From the NCBI GenBank assembly GCA_039720395.1, contig CM077824.1:21450760-21514759 (forward strand): DNA of 64,000 nt, read 5' to 3'. Origin of the DNA: Liquidambar formosana. Taxonomy: Eukaryota > Streptophyta > Magnoliopsida > Saxifragales > Altingiaceae. This document shows positions 23,673-34,844 of the stretch, in pieces; within the stretch, counting starts at the first letter, position 1, and every line of letters begins with the position of its first letter. The position numbers and the translations under genes were made by a program. The notes beneath the pieces were generated by a model. That model worked only from the letters and a program-made list of their open reading frames with translations. It was not told the DNA's origin and searched no databases.

Positions 23673-24860
23673 TGTTTCATTTCTCTCTTCTATGGATATC
23701 TATGGCATGGATATAGATCCTAGGAATGACGTCCCCTCGGAGCTCGTCGAGCAAAGGAAAAGGGGGGTTACCAAACCTAACATGGATGAATTAGAATCAA
23801 TCAATCTAGGGACAGATGAATTGCTAAGGATAATTAAAATCGGGATAACTCTCTCACCTACTGAAAAAGAAAAGTTGATAATACTTCTAAAAGCCAATGT
23901 AGAGGCCTTCGCATGGTCTTATGAGGATATGCCTGGTATTGATCCAGATATTGTGCAACATTACATCCCCACTAATCCCACTAAAAAGCCTATAAAGCAA
24001 AAATTAAGAAGATTAAAACCAGAATGGGCTTTGAAAGTAAAAGAAGAGGTAACTAAACAATTAGATGCCGGGTTTCTCCAAGTTGTGGAGTACCCTGAGT
24101 GGCTATCTAACATAGTGCCTGTGCCTAAAAAAGATGGGAAAGTGCGAATGTGTGTTGACTTTCGCGACCTTAATGCTACGAGCCCAAAGGATGATTTCCC
24201 TCTACCACATATCGATGTGTTGGTGGACAGCACGGCAGGCCATGCTCTTCTTTCCTTCATGGATGGGTTCTCTGGTTACAACCAGATAAAGATGGCGCCT
24301 CGAGACATGGAAAAGACGGCTTTTATCACACAGTGGGGCACGTATTGCTACAAGGTAATGCCTTTTGGCTTGAGAAATGCCGGGGCTACTTACCAAAGAG
24401 CTGCTACGACCCTATTGCATGATATGATCCATAAAGAAGTAGAGGTGTATGTGGACGACATGATAGTCAAATCTGTAGACCGATAAGGACATTTCGCGGC
24501 ATTGGAGAAGTTCCTAGAAAGGGCAAAGAAGTACAACCTCCGATTGAATCCTCAGAAGTGTGCCTTCGGAGTCACCGCAGGGAAGCTGTTGGGTTTCATG
24601 ATCACTCAGAGGGGAATTGAAGTTGATCCAGGGAAGATAAAAGCTATCACAGAGATGGAGCCACCAAGAACGGAAAAGCAGATCCGGGGTTTTCTGGGGA
24701 GAGTTCAATACATAAGTCGTTTTATCGCCAATCTGACCATGGTGTGAGAGCCAATTTTCAAGCTGCTTAAAAAGGGCGTTTCCAAGGAATGGAATGAGGA
24801 TTGTCAAGAAGCCTTTGAGACCATTAAAAGATATCTGAGCAACCCCCAATCTTGGTTCCC
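23673..24860 (+). pseudogene. pol: Tat reverse transcriptase
   Basis: Ty3/gypsy RT copying element RNA into DNA. Motifs in order: KDGKVRMCVDFRDLN (24130-24175), LLSFMDGFSGYNQI (24248-24290), MPFGLRNAGATYQ (24358-24396), and catalytic YVDD (24448-24459). In-frame stops are TAA at 24484-24486 and TGA at 24745-24747. A one-base frame change between about 24843 and 24858 moves the reading into the RNase H frame. The catalytic core is intact but the protein could not be made in one piece. Confidence 0.85.
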
Positions 24861-27050
24861 CCGCGGCAAGGTGAACCATTACTGTTATATTTAACGGTTA
24901 CCGAAACCGCGACGGGAGCCATGTTAGCTCAATACCTTGAAGGGTCGAAAAAAGGAAATGCCATCTACTACTTGAGCAAGAAAATGACAGATTATGAAGT
25001 AAAGTACAATGCGCTAGAGAAGGCTTGTGTAGCATTGGTATGGGCTACCCAGAAACTCCGTCATTACATGATGTCTTTTGAAGTCCTGTTGATAAGTCGA
25101 TTGGATCCTTTGAAGTATTTGCTAGAAAAACCAGTCCTATCGTACAGGACCGCTCGTTGGTCACTTCTCCTCAATGAGTTCGACATAAAGTACCTGGCGC
25201 AGAAGTCCGTTAAAGGAAGTGTCATTGCAGACCATTTGGCAAGCTGCCCTGTGTCGTCATCAACCCAATTCAATGATGAGTTCCCCGACGAAGATATTCT
25301 GGAAATCAAGAAAAAGGTTTGGAAAGTCTACTTCGACGGAGCTGCAAACAGAAGAGGTTATGGCATAGGAGTGCTATTGGTCTCGCCCGAGGAAGCCTTC
25401 ACGCCTTTAGCAGTCAAATTGGGGTTCGAAGCCACCAACAACATAGCAGAGTATGAGGCCTGCATCCTAGCATTGGAAGCTGCGTTAGAATTGGGGATAA
25501 AAGAACTAGAGGTGTTCGGAGATTCAGCATTGATCATCTGTCAGATAAAAGGGGAGTGGAAAACTCGCGATGAGAAGTTGTTGCCCTATCATGCCTATTT
25601 GGAAGCACTGACCAAAGAGTTCGCAGAGATCGAGTTCAATTACTTGTCGAGAAACAAGAATCAGTTCGCTGATGCCTTAGCGACTCTAGCTTCAATGGTG
25701 GAGATACCAGAAGGAGGAAGCGTGAAACCACTCGTGATCGAATGCAGAGAGAAACCTGTTTATTGCTGTTCCATTCGAGAAGGAGAGGTAACAGATAACC
25801 ACCCTTGGTTTTATGACATAAGAAAGCTCATTGAGGAAAGAGAATATCCAGAAGAAGCATCTCGCGTGGATAGGCGAACACTGAGAAGATTGGCAAGCCA
25901 TTATGTGGTATGCGGAGGAAAACTGTATCGGAGATCTTACAACGGAATCCACTTGCTGTGTGTCACGGAGGAAGAAGCCAAAAAACTCATCGAAGAAATC
26001 CATGAAGGAGTGGGAGCTCCGCATATGAATGGATACATGTTGGCTAAGAAGATCATGAGACTAGGGTATTACTGGTCTACAATGGAAAGGGATTGCTATG
26101 CCCACGTCAAGAAGTGCCATAAGTGTTAGCTCTTCGCCAACGGACAACACTTGCCCTCCATGCCCTTAACAAGCATGTCAACTCCGTGGCCGTTTGTAGT
26201 ATGGGGAATAGATATCATCGGACAGATTAAGCCGAAGGCATCCAATGGTCATGAATACATTTTGGTAGCCATCGATTACTTTACCAAATGGGTGGAAGCA
26301 GCTTCCTTCAAAGTTTTGAATGCTAAAAAGGTGGCGCAGTTCATACAGCTCAACATCATCTACCGATATGGGGTACCGCATGAGGTCATTTCAGATAACG
26401 GTCAACATTTCCAGAAGGAGACCAAAGAACTCTTGCAGAAGTACAAGATCGTTCACCACTTGTCGTCCCCGTATCGCCGGCAGACAAACGGCGCAGTGGA
26501 AGCCGCCAACAAAAACATCAAGAAGATATTACAGAAAACGGCTGACACGTACACTGATTGGCATGAGAAACTACCATTGGCATTATGGGGGTACAGAACG
26601 TCAGTCAGATCGTCAACAGGGGCTACGCCGTACGCGCTAGTGTATGGGATGGAGGCTGTTTTGCCAGTGGAGTTGGAAGTTCCTTCGTTAAGGGTTGCTG
26701 TGGAAAGTCAGCTGGTAGAGGTGGACTGGATCAAAAGTCGTTATGATGAGTTAGCATTGCTAGATGAAAGGCGATTGAGGGCTCTCTACCATGTGCAAGG
26801 GTACCAGAGAAGAGTCGCAAGGGCGTTCAACAAACATGTCAAAGACAGAGGCTTGAAGAAAGGGGATTTAGTGTTGAAAGAGATCCGAGCTCCAATTTTC
26901 GATCCACGAGGAAAGTTCAAACCAAGTTGGGGAGGACCGTACGTCATCAAGGAGATATTGCCAGCAGGGGCTGTTCGACTTATGGATTTGGATGGGATTG
27001 AGTTCGCTCGTCCCACCAATTTGGATCAATTAAAGAAGTATTATGTATAA
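24852..27050 (+). pseudogene. pol: Tat RNase H, archaeal-type RNase H and integrase
   Basis: One frame, broken by a single TAG at 26127-26129. First is the ordinary gypsy RNase H (24870-25230, with YYLSKKMTDYEVKYNALEK). Next is a second RNase H of archaeal/plant type (about 25318-25700) with FDGAA, NNIAEYEACI, FGDSALII and FADALATLAS, the mark of the Tat lineage. Integrase follows, with the C-terminal part of its zinc finger (HVKKCHKC) just before the stop. Its catalytic triad is D at 26211, D at 26394 and E at 26499 (D-35-E). The ORF ends at 27050 after a typical Tat C-terminus. Confidence 0.85.
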
Positions 27051-27387
27051 GGCCTGCTAGGTTGAAAACCTGTAAAGGCGGCCTAGGCAAAAGTTAAGGC
27101 ATGAGAACTACGTAGGACCTGATTCCCCAAAAAGAAAAAAAGAAAAAAAAGAAAAAAAAGAAAAAAAAAAGAAAAAAGGAAAAAAGAAAAAGAGAAAAGA
27201 AAACGGGGATACGTAGGCAGCCCATAAAGTTACATTGGGTGCGGTCCAAACAGCGCAATCACAGAAAAATCTCAAAAGTAGATTATTATTGGCAATTCAT
27301 TTGAAACTAACTGGTTGACATAACAATTTATTGATGTTAAGTAAAAAGAACTATCGACATGCCATAGATATTCTATTCTTTGAGTCT
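27051..27387. other. Convergent 3' region with long purine tract
   Basis: A run of A with single G residues at 27134-27205 follows integrase. It is flanked by CTACGTAGG and ATACGTAGG copies (27110-27118, 27209-27217). On the minus strand AATAAA (27327-27332) lies 56 bases after the stop of antisense gene A and is a likely polyadenylation signal. No ORF is present. Confidence 0.55.
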
Positions 27388-28686
27388 TTAAGTCCTCTTG
27401 AGTTTCTTCAGAGTCATTTTGTTTGTCTTCTGTCTCCCTCTATCAAGTCTTCTTTTCTTTCGCAAGTCATGGTCGTAGGATGCCTCTACGGCTTCAAGAA
27501 TGTCGTCTCTGCAAAGTCCAAGTCTTGTGTCCTTGATAAGGTCATAAATTCTTTCTCGACGAGAAGTCTCCCGTTCGCCCAAGTCATCCTTCAGCCATTG
27601 CTTGTATTCTCTACTCATCTCGAAAGGCGCTTCAGTGTTGGCAATCCGAGTCAATTTCAGGTCTGTAGGCCAGCGAGTCCTCGCCCACCTGACTATAGTA
27701 GGGCTCACAGGTTCCACAGAGCAACAAGGTCCTGTTAAGGATGGTATGGTTTGCATGGCGCCCATCTGGCGAAGAATTCTCGAAGTCCAATAGAAGGAAG
27801 TCGATCTCAGTCCTATGAGTTTGACGAAAGCACATCCCGAGGTTCGAAAAAGTACCTGCTCTTTACACCCCCATGCGAAGACGTACCATTTGATGTTCCG
27901 CCATGACAGCGTTTGGAAATAACCCAACCAATCTCTTAAAGAGAATGGCCCTGGGAGCTCAACTCGGCGCGGACAGAAGTGTTGAGGCTTGTATGGAGTG
28001 ATAGTGGTGGGAGAAAGAAAGTTCAAGCGCTCGAGCAGCCACATTTGTAGTAAAAAGGGGCTACCTTCTAAAGGCACTTTGGGGTTGCCGTGAATTTTAT
28101 CTAAACCATTCAAGGTTTCAGCTAATACCAAGGGAATAATGTTATGTCGCTTGAGAAGAGGGGTAATCAACTCACATATTTGAACAGGGGCTTGAAGAGT
28201 GCCGGTGGATATGAGAAAGCGACCAATTAAGCAAAAAGCGAGTGCACGCTGAATTTGAAGGGTGAAAGTCAGAGTACCTTCGCTATCATGAGCCAAGAAT
28301 GAGGTTGCTAACTTCATTAAGTCCACCATATGATCCTTGACGAAGATCGTTGCGTCCCTTTGAGGAATGCCAAGAAAATCCGAGAAGGAAGCAAGGTAAT
28401 CCGAGCGAGGTGTAGGAAGAATGAATGGCCCTGCCGGCAAAACTCCAAATAAAGCACAGAATTCCTCCATGGTGGGGCATAATTCTTCATAATTAAATCG
28501 AAAAACATGGATTTGAGGATCCCAGAAGTATGTAGCAGCAGTGAGAAGGGTCGTCTCGAGCTTTATGTGCCTTATGGAGAGCAATGGTTCCAAGCCGAAG
28601 CGCCTAAACTCAGTTTTGTCTTTGGCAGGCTTGACTGCCAAAAACCCTCTTAAGAACCCATCCAAGGCTTCCATAATTATTGTCAA
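27388..28686 (-). CDS. Antisense gene A: plant-mobile-domain-like protein
   Basis: An uninterrupted 432-codon ORF antisense to the Tat element, from ATG 28686 (a second ATG, MEALDG, at 28674). The N-terminal half has RFGLEPLLSIRHIKLET, FWDPQIHVFRF, and CPTMEEFCALFG, resembling the retrotransposon-borne plant mobile domain family (DUF7745-like). The C-terminus is strongly basic (RKKRRLDRGRQK), suggesting nuclear or nucleic-acid association. It has its own TATA box and poly(A) signal. No catalytic motif was recognised. The intact frame among broken neighbours suggests recent function or a recent source. Family assignment is by memory of motifs. Confidence 0.7.
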   Translation of the reverse strand: MTIIMEALDGFLRGFLAVKPAKDKTEFRRFGLEPLLSIRHIKLETTLLTAATYFWDPQIHVFRFNYEELCPTMEEFCALFGVLPAGPFILPTPRSDYLASFSDFLGIPQRDATIFVKDHMVDLMKLATSFLAHDSEGTLTFTLQIQRALAFCLIGRFLISTGTLQAPVQICELITPLLKRHNIIPLVLAETLNGLDKIHGNPKVPLEGSPFLLQMWLLERLNFLSPTTITPYKPQHFCPRRVELPGPFSLRDWLGYFQTLSWRNIKWYVFAWGCKEQVLFRTSGCAFVKLIGLRSTSFYWTSRILRQMGAMQTIPSLTGPCCSVEPVSPTIVRWARTRWPTDLKLTRIANTEAPFEMSREYKQWLKDDLGERETSRRERIYDLIKDTRLGLCRDDILEAVEASYDHDLRKKRRLDRGRQKTNKMTLKKLKRT

Positions 28687-28721
28687 TGAAAATAGGTGAG
28701 TTAGAAGACTCCCCTCGTGTG

Positions 28722-28729
28722 TTTTTATA
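28722..28729 (-). promoter_or_regulatory. TATA box of antisense gene A
   Basis: CCTATAAAAACAC on the minus strand, 36-43 bases before the first ATG and about 50 before the second. This leaves room for a very short leader. Confidence 0.6.
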
Positions 28730-28815
28730 GGAAAAGGGTCACAAATTCGAGTCCTAAAGGAAGTAGAACCGTCAAAATCGCAAAATTCCTGAAAAATCGT
28801 GAAAAAGCGCGTCGA

Positions 28816-28853
28816 CCTCGGGTGACCGTCCGGGGCCAGATGGTCACCCGAGG
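28816..28853. promoter_or_regulatory. GC-rich hairpin upstream of antisense gene A
   Basis: CCTCGGGTGACC and GGTCACCCGAGG form a perfect 12-base inverted repeat around 14 bases, about 90 bases upstream of the gene A TATA box. It has the same core as the LTR hairpins. Confidence 0.7.
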
Positions 28854-29133
28854 CCTCCGCCTTGTTTTGCCTTATTTCGCCCGGTTTTGCCTATTTTCGC
28901 GTTTGGATGGCCTTTTTAGGCCATTTTCACTCCTATGAACTCACATTGGCTCAAATTTACATAAGAAAGGCACCATAACATCATCATGATAGATTCAAAC
29001 AAGCACAACAAGTATCCATACTAAGGGATAAAAAGGTTGGTTTTAGGTGGCAAGTACAAAACACAAGCATGAAATACAAAAAGATAGCCATTGTCTCATT
29101 AATTCTACAAGCCCAACAAGAAAGTAAATGAAC
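28854..29133. other. Spacer between the two antisense genes
   Basis: This holds the 3' flank of antisense gene B and the distal promoter of gene A. It is AT-rich and no other feature was seen. Confidence 0.4.
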
Positions 29134-31084
29134 TCAGTGGTTCCCAGAGCTTCTTTTGCGGCTCGGCCCAGCTCCGTCACGACCCCCACGAGGTGCTCTA
29201 GGAGGGCGCATTGCTGGTGGTGGCTGCATATACAAAATCCATTACAAAGAGGCTAAGTATGAATAGAGTTGGTTGAAAACCACATATGAGAACTTTGAAT
29301 AGGTTGAACACTTACCATGACATCCAAACGAGCTTCCGCCATGGATTTGGCTAAGCTCATCCTCACAAGGTCACGCCTCAAGCCCTCACTAAGGTCGATG
29401 AACTCTTGGGCATATGCCGCAGGCACCTAGGATAATCAATAAGGGTAAAATTGAAGGTAATGTTCAAAGAAAGAAAGAAATACCCATAAAGAGAACTCAC
29501 CTGTTCTCGATTTGGGTCGATCCTAGGGGACTCATCAAATGCAGGATGAGTGATGGCGGTCTTGACAAAGTCTAACCCACTACACAAATCAATGAACCAA
29601 TTCGGCTGAGGCAAGGGTAGTGACCTATCCCCCTCCATCTCATCTTCCTCAGAGCCAGGAACCACTCCTGAGCCCACTGTTGAGCTATGCCCCCGTGCTC
29701 ATCGACCCTGCAAGTGTTCGCCTATTAAATAGAGTCTCTACCAAAAGAAAAGGCTAGGAGAATGTTAAAGACTTACCCCCTGAGGAGGGAAGCCTGTCAC
29801 CCTGGGCCTCATCAGGTATTGGAGACAGAAAATGTCATATGCAATGTCAGGAGAAGTGAACTCCTCCGCATCCCAGCCTCTCAAGGCATCCCACAACTCC
29901 TCCCCCTCCATTAAGTTAGCATGCCTCATGTTAAGTGGTGGAGGCATTGGAGCCATGGCGGCATTCACATCACCCATGACTTGGCGTAAGACACGCTCCC
30001 CTAGGTACCAATACCTACCCACGGGGCCTTCCAAGAACACCCTCGTGCCCGTCAGCATCAAACTAGGAATGCATCGCTTGGGTAGCATTGGTACCCATAT
30101 CTTCCATGGATTCCACTCAATCTGTTCAAAAATCCAAAATGAGAAAGTGGGAGTAAAAAAGAAAAGGAAAAGAATGGGGAAAGAATTTCACCATATCAGC
30201 GGTAAGGTTTGCTAGGTGAGCTCTAGCAAAGGCGTAATCATGACGATTCGCCGCCCGGATGGACACATAACTAGGAGAGTAATTCTTGAGGGTAGGCCAT
30301 TCAATGGTTTCCTCAGCAAGGGATGGGCGACATAGGTTGAGGTACTCATAGCACCAAACCTGTCAAAAATTGAAAAAAGAGTCAAAAAGAAAGATAATAT
30401 AAGGAAAAAAATAAAAAGGAATGAAAGGGAAGTAGCATTACCTCCCAAACAAAGGGCATCCCACCGAAGTCCTTAGTCACACCACGTGACATGTCACACA
30501 TTGTGCGATACATGGTGGCTAGAGCAGCCCCTCCCCAGTTGAATTTCCTGATCTTGTTAACATCCTCCATGCTTGCAAGAAGACCCAAAGGGGCTAGGTC
30601 GCCCGTGCCGGCAAAGAATGTGCAGGAGATCATGTACAAAAGGAATGCCCTTGTAATACAATCGGGGCTCGCACCCTCGCTCTCCCTTTGCTTAGCAAAC
30701 TTGTTGAAAAGCCAAGTGCGTCGCACCGCTTTCTTGATTACCTCGATCTCCATCCCAAGGTAAGCTAGGAGATAATCCTCATCCGTGTGAGCCTCCTCAT
30801 AGAACTCCAAGCTTTTGCCTTTAATGCTTAAGCCCGTGATCATGGTGAAGTCCTTGGGGGTTAGTGTCATCTCCCCAAAGCCAAAGTGGAATGTATTGGT
30901 GGTGTCCCACCATAGCTCAGACAAGGCTAGCAAAGCTTGCCTATCACATTGGTCATTCCACAAAGAGTCTAGGAATGGACCAAAACCGGCCTTTTCAACA
31001 TAGCCCTTGGTAATGGGTTGGAAGTTTTCCATGTTCCGCCACCATTCAATGAGTCCTTTGACAGAGGACCGAGTGCGCATGTCC

Positions 31085-31367
31085 TGAAAGTTGGGCTATA
31101 GCCATTGAAAATACCTTGAAAGTTAGTTGAAAGAACATGGAAATAATAAACCTACACTAGCAATTGGTTCCAAATTGTTTTCTAAAAGATGTCAAAAAGT
31201 TGTTTTTATTCATGAAATGAATTGCTAATGGATGTTTATGAGTTTACTTGTTCATGTGCCTTAATTTGGCAAGGATTGAACACTTTTTATCACTTGGGCA
31301 TTTTATCGAACACTTGGTGGGTGACACCTCCCAAGCCTTGAAACAAAAGAATTTTGTATGATCAATC
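31085..31367 (-). other. Intron 1 of antisense gene B, distal part, with a tandem repeat unit
   Basis: From about 31243 a unit of about 157 bases begins (GTTTACTTG ... ATCGAACACTTGG). Its end continues after the Sirevirus at 41074 and a second diverged copy follows at 41106-41270. The Sirevirus thus landed in the first unit. No coding signal is present. Confidence 0.6.
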
Positions 31368-32650
31368 TGTTGTCCCAAGTAAACAACCCTAGAGGGGGGG
31401 TGAATAGGGTTATTGGCCAATTAAAAAAAATATGATAGCAAACTAAAATCAGGTTATAGCAAATAGAGGTATCTCAATAATAAACAGTAACGAGAATAAG
31501 AGAGAGAGAATGCAAACACAAGATTTAACGAGGTTCAGCCTTCCCGCCTACGTCCTCGCCTCAAGAGCTCGCTTGAGGATTCACCAATCCACTATCACTC
31601 TCCTTCAAGGTGGAGCAGCAAACCTTTACAAATCAAGTGCTTTCAATCCAACACTTGTTCAGCCACACTTCTTCAAGTGCAAAGAATGGGGTTATCACCA
31701 ACCCTTGATTACAAGTTTGTAGAGATAAGATGTGTCTACAAAGAAACGCTCTTTAAGAGTGAATAACACAGAAATTAAAGCTCAGCTCTCTTCTAATTGA
31801 TTGCTCAATGAATGCTCTAAATGAATTTAGGGCTAGAAGAATGAAAACAATGAATTCTCTTGTATAGATCCTCATAAATGCATTTGAATCATTGTTTATA
31901 TAGGCATTAGGCATAATATGACCGTTTGGTGCAATAAATGCCGGGAAAGAGCCGTTTGGTGGCATTTAATGCCTCAACAACCTTTCAAAAACTAGCTGTT
32001 GGAGTTCTGAGATCGCACAATCAGTCGACTGAATACTCAATTCAGTCCACTGATTTGCTAAATCAGTCGACTGAATTGGGAATTCAGTGGACTGATTTGA
32101 GCAGAATCAAAAGACAAGAGCAGAGGACCTCTTCTGCTTAAATGAGTCGACTGATTCAAGAATGAGTCGACTGATTTGGGCAGAAATGAACTTATAATGA
32201 TTATATCACAAGTTTAAATCGATCAAGTTCATTTGTATCAACTTATGCCTTGTTCAAGTGATGAATTAAGTTTACCCAAGGATCCTAAGGTCCATCTAGG
32301 TCAAGGGAGCGATCATTTTGAGCAATCAAGTACATCAAAAACCTAATAACCTCACTCATAGCTATTTAAGTATCTTCATTGACGATGCTAGCTTGGTCTT
32401 GAGTGATCATAGGTCTTTTGCATGCTTTCTATGCTCGTATGCTTTTGTGCTTGATTATCCTTGATATCATAAGCATGTGTGCTTTGAGTTCCATGATATG
32501 CATATATCTTTATGCTTCTTTTGGATCCATATGCTCGAGTACCTAGCTTTGATTATAATCTTGACAAATAAACCATTAGTACTTACATCGATCCTTTGTT
32601 ATCATCAAAATCTCGGATATGCCCTTGGTTATATAACCTTGGGGCCAACA
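31368..32650 (-). repeat. Sirevirus 3' LTR
   Basis: On the minus strand TGTTGGCCCC to GGGACAACA. It holds six copies of the CAGTCGACTGA-type palindrome (32019-32180) and, 117 bases further downstream, a TATA box TATATAAAC (31894-31902). Confidence 0.92.
32019..32180. repeat. Palindrome cluster in the Sirevirus 3' LTR
   Basis: Six units of TCAGTCGACTGA or close variants (AGTCCACT, AGTGGACT, GAGTCGACTGA), spaced about 20 bases in the first group. An identical cluster is in the 5' LTR at 40437-40598. Sireviruses are known for multi-copy palindromes upstream of the core promoter. Confidence 0.8.
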
Positions 32651-32971
32651 ATCTCCTCCTTTTTGATGATGACAAACTATTGATGTATATGGCAGGTAGG
32701 GAAATAAAGCACATGATATATATGGAGCAAGCTCCCCCTCACAATATGCATAGTTGAAATGCAAGTAATAAGCAATGAGCACAAAGCATTGTAAAGCAAA
32801 TAAACTGATTATAATCAACTGTGGAAATAGTTCAAAACATAACCAAAAAGTCATAAGTTAACAGTTATAGATAACTAGGAATGTGTCAAGTCATTGTGTG
32901 TTCAAAATAAGTTAGATGTTCAAGATACATCAATCAAAAAATATCTCCCCCTTTTGTCATCAGACAAAAAG
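32651..32971 (-). other. Sirevirus polypurine tract region
   Basis: Directly beside the LTR the minus strand reads GTCATCATCAAAAAGGAGGA (32654-32673) before the LTR TGTTGG, the expected plus-strand primer. A second PPT-like copy (GACAAAAGGGGGAGATA) lies at 32942-32958. Duplicate PPTs are a known Sirevirus trait. Confidence 0.8.
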
Positions 32972-34396
32972 CTAGGGGTCCAAGTCAATATGCTCGGGAA
33001 GACCAGGTGCGTCCGCATCTTCAGGGGCAGGAGGTGGTGGTGGAGGCGGTGGTGCATTGCGACGGGCATATCGCTCAATGGCTGTCAATGAGTTACGCAC
33101 AGTGCGTATATCAGTCTCTGTCCTGGCAAGACGCTGGTCCACCTGAGTCGTAAAGATATCACCATAACGCTTCAAGGTGTCCATATCATTCTCGATTTGT
33201 GTCTGACGGTTCTCAAGAGCCAAGAGACGAGTGCCAATACCATCCATGGAGACCTGCAGACCCTGTATAGCTGTCAAAATGGTCTGAACACCAGCAGGAG
33301 GGATAGGTGGCTGCTGTGGAGGCTCAAAGGGAGGAGGCTCGAACGCAGGAGAGGGCTGTGGAGGCTCAACATCCATGCCATGCTCACCAGGCTCCTCATG
33401 TGGCTGCTGCTCTTCTTCACCAGGAGGAACAGGGTCATCAGCCTCCTGTTCTTCATCGGTCACCTCATCCGGATCATCTTTCGGTACCCAACCCCTGGAA
33501 GTAAACTTGTAGTGCATTTGTTTAAGAGTCATGTCGGAGTAAGTGTTGGTGTGAGAGATGGCGACTACGGCTTCCTCATCAAGAGGTATTTGGAAATGTT
33601 CAAAAACACAAGTTAGAGCGAAGCCGTAGGGGAGACTAGCCACTTTCTTCTTTTGGCAATCGACAATATGATTGGAAATGATAAAAGGTAAATCAATGGG
33701 AATGGTATTCATGATGCACCAGATAAGAAAAATGTCGAAATATGAGACATGGTCACGTCCGCCACCCCGTGGAAGGATGTTGTATGTAATCATGTGATGA
33801 ATCAATCGAGCATTGAGAGTTAGTTCTTTGGCTTTGGGTTTAAAACGGTTTACAATATCATTCCGCCCACAGATCTGATTAAGGGCTTGGATAGGATCAT
33901 ACCCTTGAAAGTGAGTCCATTCGTTGGTCACAAGGATTTGATGTTGACCACGAGGGATATGAAAGATTTGGGCAAGAAGGTTTTGATCCATAGATATAAT
34001 TCTACCACCAACTTGAGACCAAAGGATGTGATTATTAATATAGTCAAGATTGGTGTAAAAGATGCGCACAAGATAAGTATACATGGGTTTTTTCAGAAAA
34101 ATGAATGAATCCCAACCCAAAAGACGGAAATAATTTGCAATGAGAACGAAATGCTCTTCAAAGAAATCCAAAGGGGCATATTTACCGAAGACGACGGTGC
34201 GACGACTGAAGTCCTCATCAAACTTGCGCTGTGCATCGAGAGAGACAAACTCTCCGCCTTCCTCTTCGTCGGGTTGTTGTTCAACGGGTGGTTGCACCGG
34301 CGGTGGAGGAGGATTTGGAACCCTGGGTCGTAAGTTTCGCGATGAACCTTCACCGGTGTGAGGGCGTTTGGCTGGATTCTTCGTCTTGGGAGCCAT
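32972..34396 (-). CDS. Sirevirus third ORF, plant transposon-associated protein
   Basis: A 474-codon intact ORF after pol. The N-terminus is basic and Pro-rich. Residues about 70-270 resemble the putative plant transposon protein domain (ARLIHHMITYNILPRGGGRD and SYFDIFLIWCIMNTI). An acidic Pro-rich linker is followed by a predicted coiled coil (AIQGLQVSMDGIGTRLLALE onward), then a poly-proline tail. It takes the place of the env-like ORF of some Sireviruses, but I see no signal peptide or membrane span. It is preceded by its own TATA box and palindromes. The function is unknown. Confidence 0.7.
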   Translation of the reverse strand: MAPKTKNPAKRPHTGEGSSRNLRPRVPNPPPPPVQPPVEQQPDEEEGGEFVSLDAQRKFDEDFSRRTVVFGKYAPLDFFEEHFVLIANYFRLLGWDSFIFLKKPMYTYLVRIFYTNLDYINNHILWSQVGGRIISMDQNLLAQIFHIPRGQHQILVTNEWTHFQGYDPIQALNQICGRNDIVNRFKPKAKELTLNARLIHHMITYNILPRGGGRDHVSYFDIFLIWCIMNTIPIDLPFIISNHIVDCQKKKVASLPYGFALTCVFEHFQIPLDEEAVVAISHTNTYSDMTLKQMHYKFTSRGWVPKDDPDEVTDEEQEADDPVPPGEEEQQPHEEPGEHGMDVEPPQPSPAFEPPPFEPPQQPPIPPAGVQTILTAIQGLQVSMDGIGTRLLALENRQTQIENDMDTLKRYGDIFTTQVDQRLARTETDIRTVRNSLTAIERYARRNAPPPPPPPPAPEDADAPGLPEHIDLDP

Positions 34397-34483
34397 TGTT
34401 GAGAGAGTTTTGGAGGTTAGAGAGAGAGAGAAGTGAAAACGTCGCGGGAATGGGTGTGATTTGAAATGAAAAGCCGCGTGTTA

Positions 34484-34491
34484 TATTTATA
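34484..34491 (-). promoter_or_regulatory. Internal TATA box before the Sirevirus third ORF
   Basis: The minus strand reads TCTATAAATATAACAC, 88-95 bases before the ATG at 34396. It lies immediately downstream of the palindrome array, copying the LTR arrangement. Confidence 0.6.
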
Positions 34492-34496
34492 GAATC

Positions 34497-34742
34497 GCAG
34501 ATTCAGTCAACTGAATCACCATTTCAGTCGACTGAATTGTCCTGGAAATTGCATCATAGGCTACTGCCTGAATCAGTGGACTGAAAGTCCATTTCAGTCG
34601 ACTGATTTGCCATTTCAGTCGACTGATTTGCCCAGTGAGTGCAATCAAGAGCAGGGCCTGATTCAGTGGACTGAATAGTCAATTCAGTCGACTGAAATGC
34701 CCATTAAGTCGACTGATTTGACTTTTCAGTCAACTGAAACAC
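34497..34742. repeat. Palindrome array before the third ORF
   Basis: Nine copies of the TCAGTCGACTGA motif and variants (AGTCAACT, AGTGGACT, AAGTCGACT) about 20-30 bases apart, between the pol stop (34845) and the internal TATA box. It is the same motif as in the LTRs. Confidence 0.8.
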
Positions 34743-34844
34743 TAGGTAAATCAATTTCAACCAAAATCTTTTGAGTGTGTGAGTGAAATGCAAAGCACAA
34801 CATAGACATACATCAAGATAAGAGTAGAAGAACCAAGATATGCA

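Noticed and set aside
32972..34396. Envelope-like gene of the Sirevirus
   Set aside because: No signal peptide, no hydrophobic membrane segment and no furin-like site are visible. The protein is acidic/proline-rich with a coiled coil.
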